Source of the DNA: Halomonas rhizosphaerae
GTDB lineage: Bacteria > Pseudomonadota > Gammaproteobacteria > Pseudomonadales > Halomonadaceae
Reading direction: 5' to 3'
NCBI RefSeq assembly: GCF_030010555.1
Contig: NZ_JASCQP010000018.1
Coordinates: 40,954-104,953 of the forward strand
Length of the DNA stretch: 64,000 bases
The translations under genes were made by a program, and so were the position numbers. How positions within the stretch are numbered: position 1 is the stretch's first letter; every line of letters starts with the position of its first letter. The notes beneath the pieces are model-generated. The model did no database searches. It saw only the letters and a program-made list of their open reading frames with translations, and had not been told where the DNA came from. This document shows positions 7,568 through 15,860 of this stretch, in pieces.

Positions 7568-7858
7568 TCACCACTTGCCCTCTGGACACCAGGCATAGAC
7601 CCGCGTCGCAAGCGGACAGCCACACCCGGGCTCATCGCGGCGGGAGGTGCCGCAGCGTGCGTACTCCTTGAGCACGCGAATCTCGCCGCCACAGCGGCAG
7701 ACCACCTTGGCGACATAGTCGTCGTCATCCCGTGTGTTTGCGTCAAAGGGGCGAAGGCACCGGCGACAGACACCGATCACCCGCAGGCGGACAGTCGGGC
7801 AGGTCTCGCAGATCGCCAGGCGCCGGTCATGCTCCAACTTGTTCGTGGTCCAGCCCAT
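7568..7858 (-). CDS. Cys-rich zinc-ribbon-like tail-module protein
   Basis: The 96-residue product has CETC, CRRC and CRCGG pairs plus further cysteines near the C-terminus, enough for one or two zinc or iron-sulphur knuckles. The start at 7858 has AGGAGG upstream. It follows the tape measure gene by 8 bp. Siphoviruses often have a metal-binding minor tail protein here (lambda L is an Fe-S example), but homology is not shown. Confidence 0.55.
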   Translation of the reverse strand: MGWTTNKLEHDRRLAICETCPTVRLRVIGVCRRCLRPFDANTRDDDDYVAKVVCRCGGEIRVLKEYARCGTSRRDEPGCGCPLATRVYAWCPEGKW

Positions 7859-7866
7859 CTCGCCTC

Positions 7867-9648
7867 CTATCGACTGCCGGCGACGACGCCAGCCAGGGTA
7901 TCGGCCAGCCACTTCTCGGCGGCTTCCGCGTTCTCGGTGAAGACGTCGAGATTGCCCGCCTCGCTCTTCAGCGTCAGGGTGCCCAGCTGCTTGATGCCGC
8001 CCCCGCCACTCGCTCGGCCGGATACCTGGCTGGCCGCCTGGCTTACCTTTTCGGCGCCCAGGTCGGTGCTCCAGCGGATGGTGCTGGTGCCATTGGCCGC
8101 CTGCTCGGCAGTGGGCACCACACCGCCCGCCGCATCCTCGCCGTTGGCGGGCTGGATGCTGTTCCATGCCGCCTTGGCCGCCACGCTTGCGCCATCCACG
8201 AAGGCCTGGGCGGCAGCCTCGAGCCCGGCCTGCAGGTTCTGGGCGCTCCTGAAGTCGGCGACCTGCTGCTCGAGGGCGGCATCGAGCTCGCGCTGCAGGG
8301 TGGGCAGGGTGTTGCCCCAGGCGTCGCGGATCTGCCCCGAGGCATCGATGCTAGAGCCCTCCCCGGCACGATCGAGGATGTCCTCTACCTCGTCGTTCGC
8401 CGCCGGACTGAAGCCGTCCAGGGCATCGGCTGCACCATCGGCGGCCTGTCCTACCCGCGCCAGGCCGGTGGAAGCCAGTTCCATGCCCTCGCCGATGAAG
8501 ACCTCCATCATCGACCGGCCATCGCCGGGGTCGGCATCGCCGGCACCACGATCACCGAACGAGATGGCCATGCCCTCGGCACGTTGCTTTATCTGTGCAT
8601 CGATGTCGTCGAGGGCTGCTTTCAGCTCGGCTTCGCTGTGGTACTTGATGATCCCTTCAGGTCCGAATAGGCGGACTCGCTCACTGGGGTTCTCCAGGGC
8701 GCTCATGATCCGGGCGCGCTGTTCTTCCAGCTCCAGCCCACCGATACCGACGGCAATCACCCCCAGCTCGGTGCCAAGATTCTGAGCGAAGCTGATGGTG
8801 GACTGGAGGGCCTCGATCGCCCACTCCATGGAGGTGACGATGGCCTCGCCCAGGGCCTGGGCGTTCTTGAGCGTTTCGGGATCGCTGAGCAGCTCCACCA
8901 TGTCCTCGATGGCGGGCAAGGCGCCCAGCACCATCTCGTTCTTCATGCCGGTGGCAGCGCCGGTCAGCTCGTCCATGCCGTCCTTGATGGCAATGAGCTG
9001 CTGCATCTCCATATCGGAGAAGACGTTGCCGGTGCGCTCGGCCTCGTCGCCCAGCCGGCGCATCTCCTTGCCGCCATCAGCCAGAAGCGGAATCAGCGCC
9101 GTGGCATCGGAGGCGATCGCCTCCATGTAGAAGGTCATGTCCTTCTGGCTGAGCCCCGCCGCCTCCAGGCTGGCGACGTAGAGCTGCAGCGCATCGGGGC
9201 CGGAGAGCCGCGCGAACTCATCGGCCGTAACCCCCACCTTGGGGGCGATGTTCTCGAAGAAGTCGGCCATCGGCCCGCCACCGGTGGCCAGGAAGTCGCC
9301 GATGCGGTCGTTGGTGTCCTTGAGGATGTCGGCGAGCTTTTCCTGGTCGATGCCGAACCGGGAGGAGCCGTAGGCCAGGCGCTGGAAACTCTGGGTGCTG
9401 GTGTCGGAGATCTGCGCGAAGCGCTCCAGCTCCCGTGCGCCGTTCACGGTCTGCACCACCATGGCGGAGAAGGCGCCGGCAGCAATGGTGCCCAGGCCGG
9501 CCATGGCCGTGCCCACGCGCTTGAGGTCGCGCTCGACACCCTTGCGCCACTTCTGGGCGCTGCGCTGGCTCTTGGTCATGCCCTGCACGAAGCTGCCGGT
9601 CTTGGCGACCAGGTCCAGCGTCAGCGTGCCCAGTGACTTCGTGCTCAT
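7867..9648 (-). CDS. Tail tape measure protein
   Basis: The 593-residue, alanine- and glycine-rich helical protein begins with a SLGTLTLDLVAKTGSF segment typical of siphovirus tape measures. It carries a central hydrophobic stretch and long predicted coils. It lies directly downstream of the frameshifted G/GT chaperone gene, the standard place. Using the usual relation between tape measure length and tail length, the tail should be short. It starts 3 bp past the end of the GT frame. Confidence 0.9.
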   Translation of the reverse strand: MSTKSLGTLTLDLVAKTGSFVQGMTKSQRSAQKWRKGVERDLKRVGTAMAGLGTIAAGAFSAMVVQTVNGARELERFAQISDTSTQSFQRLAYGSSRFGIDQEKLADILKDTNDRIGDFLATGGGPMADFFENIAPKVGVTADEFARLSGPDALQLYVASLEAAGLSQKDMTFYMEAIASDATALIPLLADGGKEMRRLGDEAERTGNVFSDMEMQQLIAIKDGMDELTGAATGMKNEMVLGALPAIEDMVELLSDPETLKNAQALGEAIVTSMEWAIEALQSTISFAQNLGTELGVIAVGIGGLELEEQRARIMSALENPSERVRLFGPEGIIKYHSEAELKAALDDIDAQIKQRAEGMAISFGDRGAGDADPGDGRSMMEVFIGEGMELASTGLARVGQAADGAADALDGFSPAANDEVEDILDRAGEGSSIDASGQIRDAWGNTLPTLQRELDAALEQQVADFRSAQNLQAGLEAAAQAFVDGASVAAKAAWNSIQPANGEDAAGGVVPTAEQAANGTSTIRWSTDLGAEKVSQAASQVSGRASGGGGIKQLGTLTLKSEAGNLDVFTENAEAAEKWLADTLAGVVAGSR

Positions 9649-9651
9649 CGG

Positions 9652-10304
9652 CTACCTCCAGGCTTCCATCGCCTGTTCCATCGAGATCGGCGGCTCTTCC
9701 TCATAGGGCAGGAAGTCCCAGAACGTGGGTGCCGGGGCGCCCTTCTTCTTGTGCGCACTGGCGTACATCAGCGCCAGCTTCCCGGCGGCTCGGTCGGCGC
9801 GCAGCCCGGGGTGCAGGCTGCCGCGCTTGCGGCGGTAGGCCGCCCAGCGCAGGAATTCGACGTAGCTCAGGCGCGCTTGCGCTTCGGCGACCGTGCGCCC
9901 GCCGATGCCATTGAGGACGAGCTCGTGCCAGATTTCCTCTTCGTCGCTGAGCGGCTCGGCGTCTTTCCCGGCGAGTTCACCTCGCCGATCGCACCGAGCA
10001 GCGCCAGCGTCAGGTTGCGATGCAGGGCGCCACGCTCGGGGTCGGCCTCGCCGGTGATGTCCTCGGGGCGGAAGACGGGTTTGCCGGCCTCATCGCAGAT
10101 GGTGGCGGCGATGCGCCCGGCGATGCCGTCCACCTGGCCCTGGCTGGCCCGCACGTCGTTGACCGCGGCGAGATATGAAAGCCGGCGGACGTAAACCGTG
10201 GCGTTGTACTCCTCGCCGTCGATCTTCCAGGTGATCTCCTTACGCACCGGGGCGCCGGTGAAGGCGCCCTGCTGCTGGAGGGATTCAAGCGAAAGGGTGC
10301 TCAT
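9652..10304 (-). CDS. Tail assembly chaperone GT, made by -1 frameshift
   Basis: Translation starts at 10304, reads 114 codons in the G frame, slips back one base at GGGAAAG (9963-9969) and continues in the -1 frame from GAC at 9963 to the TAG at 9652-9654. The -1 extension is 103 codons: it begins DAEPLSDEEEIWHEL and ends EQAMEAW with a final Arg. It has no stop before the tape measure gene, has good coding character and matches the T-domain role in lambda. The full product is about 217 residues. It is expected to coat the tape measure and recruit tail-tube subunits. Confidence 0.85.
9867..10304 (-). CDS. Tail assembly chaperone G (unshifted product)
   Basis: The 145-residue product begins MSTLSLESLQQQGAF. 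Its start overlaps the stop of the tail-tube gene (ATGA), which fixes it. The last 30 or so residues after the slip site are Ser/Lys/Arg-rich, as expected for a short unshifted tail. G-type chaperones are needed for tail assembly and are absent from virions; the G to GT ratio is set by the frameshift. Confidence 0.85.
   Translation of the reverse strand: MSTLSLESLQQQGAFTGAPVRKEITWKIDGEEYNATVYVRRLSYLAAVNDVRASQGQVDGIAGRIAATICDEAGKPVFRPEDITGEADPERGALHRNLTLALLGAIGEVNSPGKTPSRSATKRKSGTSSSSMASAGARSPKRKRA
9963..9969 (-). promoter_or_regulatory. Programmed -1 frameshift slippery site GGGAAAG
   Basis: On the coding strand the zero-frame codons are CCG GGA AAG, giving the heptamer G-GGA-AAG, the same one used in lambda G-T. 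The -1 frame is open from here to the tape measure gene. Confidence 0.85.
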
Positions 10305-11023
10305 GACTGCGCCTTCTTCTGCCACTTGAGGCCGCCGGAGCGCTGCACACTCACGTCGGTGTTGACGATGGAATCGGTGGCGAAGTTGAAGGGGAAGTCC
10401 GCCACATAGCCTTCGTACTGGAGCCAACTGCGGGTGGTCGGCAGGACAAACACGGTGTCGCCCAGGGTGGCGGTGGCCGTGGCGCCGGTGCCCGAGCCGG
10501 AGTCGCTGATGGTAACGGTGGGCGCGGTCTCGTAGCCGGAGCCCGGCTCGGTCACGGAGATGCTGACGATCTCACCGCCACTCACCACCGCCGAGGCGGT
10601 GGCCTGCTTGCCATCGGGGTCATCCGGGGCGCCAAGGGTCACGGTCGCGTCGGTGTAGCCAGAGCCGCCGGAGTCGACGTTGACCTCCCCCACGCTTCCA
10701 CCGGTACGCGGGGCCTCGGTGCCGTTGCTCCAGCCAACGGCCCACAGCACGTTGGGCGACTGCGGCATCTCGCTGAGCTCGTACACCCGGTAGTGGCCGC
10801 TGGTCACCTCGTCGGTGTTGATGGTCATGGTGGCCGCCCCCGGCACGCGCAGGCCGGAACGGGACTGCTCATAAACCAGGTCTTCGAGGGTGGTCTCGTT
10901 GATCTGGTTGGCCGGGGCCCCGCCGGGGTTGAAGTCGGTCACCCCCTTCAGCTGTTTGACGGTGGGCGCCCCATCGTTGGGATCCAGGAAGAAAATGTGG
11001 GTGCCTTGAGCGAGCTTACTCAT
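10301..11023 (-). CDS. Major tail tube protein
   Basis: The 240-residue protein lies between the DUF3168 tail-completion region and the G/GT chaperone, as in lambda V. It has an N-terminal tube-like beta domain and a C-terminal strand region. In between, two glycine-rich units (GGSGYTDATVTL and GSGYETAPTVTI) form an inserted repeat that is common on the outside of phage tail tubes. A terminator lies just upstream, so expression may be uncoupled from the head genes. Confidence 0.8.
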   Translation of the reverse strand: MSKLAQGTHIFFLDPNDGAPTVKQLKGVTDFNPGGAPANQINETTLEDLVYEQSRSGLRVPGAATMTINTDEVTSGHYRVYELSEMPQSPNVLWAVGWSNGTEAPRTGGSVGEVNVDSGGSGYTDATVTLGAPDDPDGKQATASAVVSGGEIVSISVTEPGSGYETAPTVTISDSGSGTGATATATLGDTVFVLPTTRSWLQYEGYVADFPFNFATDSIVNTDVSVQRSGGLKWQKKAQS

Positions 11024-11050
11024 AGGGTGTGGCTCCTACTTGCGGGCGTG

Positions 11051-11072
11051 AAAAAGCCCGCACGAGGCGGGC
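11051..11072 (-). terminator. Terminator upstream of the tail tube gene
   Basis: Minus strand: GCCCGC, 5-base loop, GCGGGC, then TTTTT. It lies in the 75-bp gap between the DUF3168 gene and the tail tube gene and would reduce read-through unless late transcripts are antiterminated. Confidence 0.7.
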
Positions 11073-11098
11073 GGAGGGGTTCAGGGTGTGGCCGGGCG

Positions 11099-11464
11099 TC
11101 AGCGGGAGACGTACCAGCTCACGTCGAAGCCGATGTGTTTGTTGCCGGTGGCGGGGTCGGTGTCCTGGTCGCCCCAGCGCACGATGTGGGCATGGGGCTC
11201 GATGGCATCGCGTAGCGCCTCGGTGACGTCGGTGGCGCTGCTGCCGGTGGCGGCGTAGACGTCGACCTGCAGCGTCCAGCTGTCGATGTCCGGCGGATCG
11301 CCGAGGTGGTTCTCCGGGGCGCCGGTGATGACGCGCCACACTGCATAGGGCAGCGCAACGCCCTGGGGCGCCTCGCCGAACGGCCACAGGCGCGTCGGTC
11401 CGGCGCCAAGCACTGCAGTCACCGCAGGGTCGGCGGCGCAGACGGGAAAGATCGGGGGCTGCAT
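11099..11464 (-). CDS. Tail completion / terminator protein (DUF3168)
   Basis: The 121-residue protein has the DUF3168 pattern: an N-terminal helix before PFGEAPQGVALPYAVW, a central SWTLQVDVYA strand and a C-terminal FDVSWYVSR. The family includes the SPP1 gp17-like tail terminators that cap the tube and join it to the head. The order after HK97 gp10 and before the tube gene fits. Confidence 0.85.
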   Translation of the reverse strand: MQPPIFPVCAADPAVTAVLGAGPTRLWPFGEAPQGVALPYAVWRVITGAPENHLGDPPDIDSWTLQVDVYAATGSSATDVTEALRDAIEPHAHIVRWGDQDTDPATGNKHIGFDVSWYVSR

Positions 11465-11688
11465 CAGTGGATAGCCTCCACTCTCACCTTGCCGCTAAGA
11501 GTGATCACCGGCAGCTCGTGCTTGACGGCGATCAGGTAGCGCTCGCGCTGAGTCGCGCCAACCTTCCTGTATGCGCGCACGATGCCGCGGCTGGTGTCGG
11601 CATAGAAGGCATGAGGCACCTCGCGGCCATTCACGAACGCACGCACCGGGCGGCCTGCTTCGCAGGTGTTGCGGACGGTGTAGATCAT
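11464..11688 (-). CDS. Hypothetical 74-residue phage protein
   Basis: A small basic beta-rich protein, its stop overlapping the start of the DUF3168 gene. It carries RYLIAVKHELPVITLSG near the C-terminus. I recognise no family. Small genes at this place in the head-tail joining cluster are often accessory; function unknown. Confidence 0.6.
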   Translation of the reverse strand: MIYTVRNTCEAGRPVRAFVNGREVPHAFYADTSRGIVRAYRKVGATQRERYLIAVKHELPVITLSGKVRVEAIH

Positions 11689-11691
11689 TAA

Positions 11692-12183
11692 CTACCTCGT
11701 GGCCTTGGCCTTATTGGCGCGGCGGATGGCGCGGACGATGGCCTTGTCGAACTGCTTGACGAACTCAGCGGTGGCCGGGGCGATGCTCTCCTCCATCGCC
11801 GGGCGCATGAAGGGCTGGGCGGCCATGTGCTCGGTGCCGAACTCCAGGAAGCGCCAGTAGTAGGTGTCGCCCCCAGGGTTGCTGGAGTTCTTGCGCTTGG
11901 AGGTGGAACCGCCGCGCACGCCGACGCTGAACTTCAGCTCCCCAGTGGTGCGCAGGTGCCGGGTGTCGGCACGGACCACCACGTTCTCGGCGATACTGTT
12001 GGCGGTGGCCGGGTCATCGATGCGGCTCGCGCCGGCCTTGGCCGCATCGCGCACCACATTGGCCGCCTTGCGCAACGCGAAGCGGGTGGTCTTCTGGCGC
12101 GGGGTATTCTCCAGCGCCTTGAGCTTGCCGAGCACCTCACCAAGGCCCTGGATCTCGCCGCCCATGGTGTCCGCCATGATCAT
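11692..12183 (-). CDS. HK97 gp10-like head-tail joining protein
   Basis: Starts are possible at 12183 (overlapping the upstream TGA) or 12177; GAGG lies upstream of both. The product, about 163 residues, has an N-terminal helix rich in Lys and Ala, a middle YYWRFLEFGTEHMAAQPFMRPA motif typical of the HK97 gp10 family, and a basic C-terminus. The family joins the tail to the connector. Neighbours on both sides are head-tail adaptors. Confidence 0.85.
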   Translation of the reverse strand: MIMADTMGGEIQGLGEVLGKLKALENTPRQKTTRFALRKAANVVRDAAKAGASRIDDPATANSIAENVVVRADTRHLRTTGELKFSVGVRGGSTSKRKNSSNPGGDTYYWRFLEFGTEHMAAQPFMRPAMEESIAPATAEFVKQFDKAIVRAIRRANKAKATR

Positions 12184-12320
12184 ACCTCGGTGACGGTCAG
12201 GTTCGTCGGCTGCGCCAGCACCACGCTCGGCGCCGGGGTGCCGCCCTTGCGCGGTAGCTGCGAGGGCCGGCGGGTCGGCCGCTGGGCGGCCCTTCGGGTG
12301 GCGCGCTTGGTCATGGCCAT
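12180..12320 (-). CDS. Small basic protein, 46 residues
   Basis: MAMTKRATRR at the start, a Pro/Arg-rich middle, ending LTVTEV. The TGA at 12180-12182 overlaps the gp10 ATG at 12183 (ATGA), and the gene sits 2 bp after the preceding one, so it fills the space exactly. The highly basic composition suggests nucleic-acid or membrane contact; no family is recognised. Confidence 0.5.
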   Translation of the reverse strand: MAMTKRATRRAAQRPTRRPSQLPRKGGTPAPSVVLAQPTNLTVTEV

Positions 12321-12322
12321 GG

Positions 12323-12607
12323 TCAGGTCTCCGTGAAGACACCGAAGGCATCGCCGCTATAGGCCGGGCGGGTGACGCGATAGGTGCCCGGGGCGGCCAG
12401 CACGGTGGAGAGCTCGGTGGCACTCAGCCGGGCGATGGTGTTGTCTGCGCCGGGGGTGTCCTGGGCGACCAGGAACTGCACGCCGGCCGGCAGGCGCCCG
12501 GCGGTGGCGGCGAACAGGCCCACGGTGACGGATTCCCCCGCGGCGACGACGATGTCGGTGGAGGTGGCGCCGGTGTTGCCCGGGGCCAGAACTTCGGCTT
12601 GTGCCAT
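12323..12607 (-). CDS. Hypothetical 94-residue head-region protein
   Basis: A beta-rich, Ala/Gly/Thr-rich sequence with AAGESVTVGLF and APGTYRVTRP, an immunoglobulin-like or small beta-sandwich pattern. It might be a decoration protein on head or tail. It lies between the head-tail adaptor and the gp10 gene. Family not recognised. Confidence 0.55.
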   Translation of the reverse strand: MAQAEVLAPGNTGATSTDIVVAAGESVTVGLFAATAGRLPAGVQFLVAQDTPGADNTIARLSATELSTVLAAPGTYRVTRPAYSGDAFGVFTET

Positions 12608-12625
12608 GGGGTGCTCCTGTCAATG

Positions 12626-12964
12626 TCAGCTGCCGTCTGTCAGGCCTTCGGAGACGGGCAGGGTCAGGTAGTGGCGGCCGCTTTCGGGATCGGCCAGCAC
12701 GCCCTCGATGTTGTAGACCCGGCCGCGGTGTTGGACGCGCATGGTGGCGTCGATGCCCTCGCGGTAGCGGATCTTGATGCGGGCGCTGATCTCGCTCTGG
12801 CCCGCCTGGGCGGCGATGAACTCGTGGGCGCTGAGCGGCTCGACGCTGGCCCACACGGTGGCCACGTCCTGCCAGCCGGTGATCATCTCGCCGGTGGCCT
12901 GGTCCTGGGTCTGGCCGCCGGGCTTTTGAATGGTGACCCTGTGGCGAAGTTGGCCGGCGCGCAT
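12626..12964 (-). CDS. Phage head-tail adaptor (SPP1 gp16-like)
   Basis: The 112-residue protein starts MRAGQLRHRVTIQ, the family signature of small head-closure proteins, with a beta-barrel core (VWASVEPLSA, KIRYREGID, VYNIEGVLAD). These proteins stop the connector channel and accept the tail. It lies between connector gp6 and HK97 gp10 genes, as in related phages. Confidence 0.85.
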   Translation of the reverse strand: MRAGQLRHRVTIQKPGGQTQDQATGEMITGWQDVATVWASVEPLSAHEFIAAQAGQSEISARIKIRYREGIDATMRVQHRGRVYNIEGVLADPESGRHYLTLPVSEGLTDGS

Positions 12965-12965
12965 G

Positions 12966-13157
12966 TCAGCTCTCCATCGGGGTGCCGTCGAGGTAGGTGC
13001 GAGGGTTCGGGCCCTCGTCCTCCTGCGTCTCGGCCTGCTGGGCGATGACGAGATCCACCACCTGACGGTTGCTCTCGGCGAGCTCGCGCATCGCGGCGGT
13101 CTGGTCGTGCAGGGCCGCGGTCAGGGCATCGAGGTGCTCGAGCAGGGCCGGGTCCAT
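12966..13157 (-). CDS. Hypothetical 63-residue protein
   Basis: MDPALLEHLDAL start at 13157, overlapping the previous stop (ATGA). An N-terminal helical, probably coiled-coil region is followed by an acidic Pro-rich tail. No family. It is tightly coupled to both neighbours. Confidence 0.5.
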   Translation of the reverse strand: MDPALLEHLDALTAALHDQTAAMRELAESNRQVVDLVIAQQAETQEDEGPNPRTYLDGTPMES

Positions 13158-13543
13158 CACTCCACCCGCCCGTACTGCTTCAGGCGCTCGTACTCGCCCT
13201 GGGTCATGGGCATGGTCTGGCCCTTCTCCTTGCAGATGCCGCCGCGGCAATGCCGGGTGCGCAGCTTGGCCTCGACCATCCGCGCGGTGGTTGCCGGGGT
13301 GGCCTTGTCCCTTGGCCGGACCGGTTTTCCGTCTTCTTCCGGCGAGTCATCCTCCGGATTGTCACCACCCTCTTCTTCGGAATCCTGCGGCGTCGGGTTT
13401 TCCTCGGAGGTCTCGGCAGCCTCGGGCGATTGCTCGGCGGCGGCCTTCACCTCTTCCGTCGGTGCCTCGGGAGCTTCCGCCTCGGCGCCAGCCGCGGCCT
13501 CGACCTTGGGGTCGTCCTTAGTGGGTTGGGCTTTACGGGCCAT
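13157..13543 (-). CDS. Acidic low-complexity protein with C-terminal basic segment
   Basis: Residues 1-75 are Glu/Ala/Pro-rich and very acidic; the remaining 50 are basic with a CRGGIC pair and QGEYERLKQYG. It lies between connector gp6 and a small gene. The acidic first half suggests a disordered tail; function unknown. Confidence 0.55.
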   Translation of the reverse strand: MARKAQPTKDDPKVEAAAGAEAEAPEAPTEEVKAAAEQSPEAAETSEENPTPQDSEEEGGDNPEDDSPEEDGKPVRPRDKATPATTARMVEAKLRTRHCRGGICKEKGQTMPMTQGEYERLKQYGRVE

Positions 13544-13553
13544 GGCGGCCTCC

Positions 13554-13901
13554 TTAGTAGATCTGGTAGTGACGGTAGGGGCTGATCAAGGCCTCCACCG
13601 CCATCGGCAATTCGGCGGGGCTGCTGCCGATGACCACGGCCTCGCGGTTCTCGAACCAGTGGCCGATCAGCAGCAGCATCGCGGTGGTCAGGTCGTCGTC
13701 CAGCACCAGGGCACTGTCGTCGGTGGGCTCGCCGGTCTCGCTGTCGGTGGGGATCTCCCCATCGGTGGCGTAGAGCGTGCGGCCGGTGCGGTTCTCCACC
13801 AGGCGCTGGGCGGCGGTGGCGTAGGTCTCGAGCAGCACGTCCTCGTCGGTCTCGTCCAGCTCCAGGCGAACGTGCGGCTTGATGATGGACAGGTCGAGCA
13901 T
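13554..13901 (-). CDS. Head-tail connector (gp6-like)
   Basis: Starts MLDLSIIKPHVRLELDETDEDVLLE, the first helix and acidic loop of the HK97 gp6/QLRG connector family, and carries a later helix TTAMLLLIGHWFENREAV. The gene is directly after the major capsid gene, where the family always sits. It forms the ring attached to the portal. Confidence 0.85.
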   Translation of the reverse strand: MLDLSIIKPHVRLELDETDEDVLLETYATAAQRLVENRTGRTLYATDGEIPTDSETGEPTDDSALVLDDDLTTAMLLLIGHWFENREAVVIGSSPAELPMAVEALISPYRHYQIY

Positions 13902-13918
13902 GGTGCTGCCTCAGTGAG

Positions 13919-13958
13919 GCCGGCGCTGTCTCCGGGGTTGGCCGAAGGCAGCGCCGGC
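13919..13958 (-). terminator. Inverted repeat after the capsid gene region
   Basis: Ten-base arms GCCGGCGCTG and CAGCGCCGGC with a 20-base loop, in the gap between the capsid and connector genes. No T-run follows, so it may act as an RNA stability or processing hairpin that separates abundant capsid mRNA from downstream mRNA. Confidence 0.5.
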
Positions 13959-13989
13959 GGTGGTGCTACGCGGCGTTCACCCGATCAGA

Positions 13990-15216
13990 TCAGGTGGCGG
14001 CACCCTGCAGGGCCTTGATGGCCGCGGCGTCCTGCAGCACGCAGTCGAAGCGGTGGAAGGCCAGGAAGCCGGTCTGGTCGAACTCGGCGTAACGCTCGAC
14101 CAGGCGCTTCAGCACCATGTAGCGCACGCGGCGGATGATGAACTGGTCGAAGTCGCCGGCGTACATGAACTTGGCGTCCACGCCGATGTTGGCGATGCCC
14201 TGGTCCACGAAATACTGCTGACCCAGCACACTGGAGGGCGCGGCACCAGCGACGGCCGGCAGCCACAGCGGGCGACCCTGAAGGTCTTCCATCTCGGTGA
14301 GCAGCTTCAGGGTGTTGTCGTTGAAGCCGAGCCGGAACTGGGCGGCGCGGCGGTAGGCCGGGTCGACCGAATGCACCAGGGCGTTGATCTCCTGCCAGGT
14401 GAACTCGCTGGAGCTGGCCGCGGTGGTGACGGCGGTCACCGCAGTCTGCAGGCCAGTGGGCTGCTCCGGAGTGCCAGTGCCGGTGCCCTGCACCAGGTAC
14501 TTGGCCTCGCCGCGGCCCAGGCGCTGGCCGATGCGGCTGGCCAGGAAACCCTGGATGTCGATGCCGCTGTCGTTGAGCAGCTCGTTGGAGACGCGGATCA
14601 CCTTGGAGCTGAGCTTCTTGGCGCCCAGACTCTCCATGCCGAAGCCGACATCGCCTTCGGTGGCCTCGCCGTTCTCGCCGAGCAGCTCGCCTTCCTCGGC
14701 GGTGCCGTCGCTGGTCGGCCATTCGATAGAGTGGCCGCTGTCGGTGGTGAGGATCTGCGCGACGCTGGCCAGCCCGCCGTAGTCCTTCATGGCCTCGTGG
14801 ATGCGGTTGAGCATCTCGGTGGGCACGGTGTAGCCGCCCTTCTCGTCGGTGCCGACGGCCTGGGCGCGCATCTCGCGAAGCACCTGGCGCTGCTCGGCAC
14901 TCATGTCTTGCATGCCCTGGCGCAGGAAGGCGTCGAAGGCCTGGGCGCGCTGCTCGTCGACCGGGGGCGCGCCGCGCTCCTCGCCCTCGAGGTTCTGGCG
15001 GGTCTCTTCCTCGTGCTCCTGGACGAAGCGCTCATCGGCCTCGCGCAGCTGCTCCTCGCGCTCGATCTTGGCGTTCAGCGCGTCCAGGTCGTGCTTCATG
15101 GTCTTCCACTGGCCGCGCTGTTCGTCGGACCATTCGGTGTCGCCGATGGATTCATGCAGCGCCCGCATGTCCTTGGCGACGGCGTTGTACTTCTGCTTCA
15201 GCTCGTGAAGTTTCAT
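13990..15216 (-). CDS. Major capsid protein (HK97 fold)
   Basis: The 408-residue protein begins with a long charged coiled-coil delta domain (about residues 1-100, MKLHELKQKYNAV start), followed by an HK97-type core: KGGYTVPTEMLNRIHEAM, an E-loop with GENGEATEGDVGFG, and the C-terminal region ending RFDCVLQDAAAIKALQG. The prohead protease gene lies just upstream and should remove the delta domain during maturation. Confidence 0.93.
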   Translation of the reverse strand: MKLHELKQKYNAVAKDMRALHESIGDTEWSDEQRGQWKTMKHDLDALNAKIEREEQLREADERFVQEHEEETRQNLEGEERGAPPVDEQRAQAFDAFLRQGMQDMSAEQRQVLREMRAQAVGTDEKGGYTVPTEMLNRIHEAMKDYGGLASVAQILTTDSGHSIEWPTSDGTAEEGELLGENGEATEGDVGFGMESLGAKKLSSKVIRVSNELLNDSGIDIQGFLASRIGQRLGRGEAKYLVQGTGTGTPEQPTGLQTAVTAVTTAASSSEFTWQEINALVHSVDPAYRRAAQFRLGFNDNTLKLLTEMEDLQGRPLWLPAVAGAAPSSVLGQQYFVDQGIANIGVDAKFMYAGDFDQFIIRRVRYMVLKRLVERYAEFDQTGFLAFHRFDCVLQDAAAIKALQGAAT

Positions 15217-15253
15217 GCTGGTGCCCTCCGGGGCGAGGTGGTGCGGTGGTCGA

Positions 15254-15856
15254 TCAGGCTTGGATCAGCTCAAGGAAGCGCTCGCGGGCGCGGCGCTGGT
15301 TGATCGCCTTCTGCGCGAGACCCTTGATCTCGGCGCATCGGGCTTCGAGGGAGCGCGCGGCGGCGCCCGCATCCGGGTAGGCCGGGTAGGTCACCGGCGA
15401 GACATCGAGCAGGCGGCTGAAGCGCGTGATGGTGCGCACAATCAGGCCGTCCTCCTCTTCGCGCCACTCGTCACCATCGGGGGCGACGCGGAAGGCGAAG
15501 CTGGAGCCGGTGATGTCGCCGCGGGTCAGCGGCGCCAGCACCTGGTCGCGGACGGTCTGGGTGTCCGGCGGGTCGATGTCGTAGCGCAGCCCCTCGGCAT
15601 CGATGGAGAGCTCGAGGGTGCCGCTGGTGGTGCGCCCCAGCACGAAGTTGGGGTCGTGGTTGAACAGGGCGCGCACGTCGTCGCCGAGCACGTCGTCGAA
15701 GGCGCCGGGGGCGATTTCCTCCTTGAACATGCCCATGATCATCTCGCTGCGTTTTCCGAAGACGGCGCCGTGCCCGACGATCCGCACCGGCCGGCCCTCG
15801 TCGTCCAGTTCGGCGCGGACCTCGCAGGCCAGCGCGCGCTTTTCGGTCTCGCTCAT
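15254..15856 (-). CDS. Prohead maturation protease (HK97 gp4-like)
   Basis: The 200-residue protein has the catalytic pattern of the herpesvirus-assemblin-like family: His in LFNHDP (H67) and Ser in GSSFAF (S118/S119), plus VSPVTYPAYPDA downstream. It should cut the capsid delta domain and itself. It lies between portal and capsid genes, as in HK97. Confidence 0.92.
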   Translation of the reverse strand: MSETEKRALACEVRAELDDEGRPVRIVGHGAVFGKRSEMIMGMFKEEIAPGAFDDVLGDDVRALFNHDPNFVLGRTTSGTLELSIDAEGLRYDIDPPDTQTVRDQVLAPLTRGDITGSSFAFRVAPDGDEWREEEDGLIVRTITRFSRLLDVSPVTYPAYPDAGAAARSLEARCAEIKGLAQKAINQRRARERFLELIQA

Positions 15857-15860
15857 GAGG

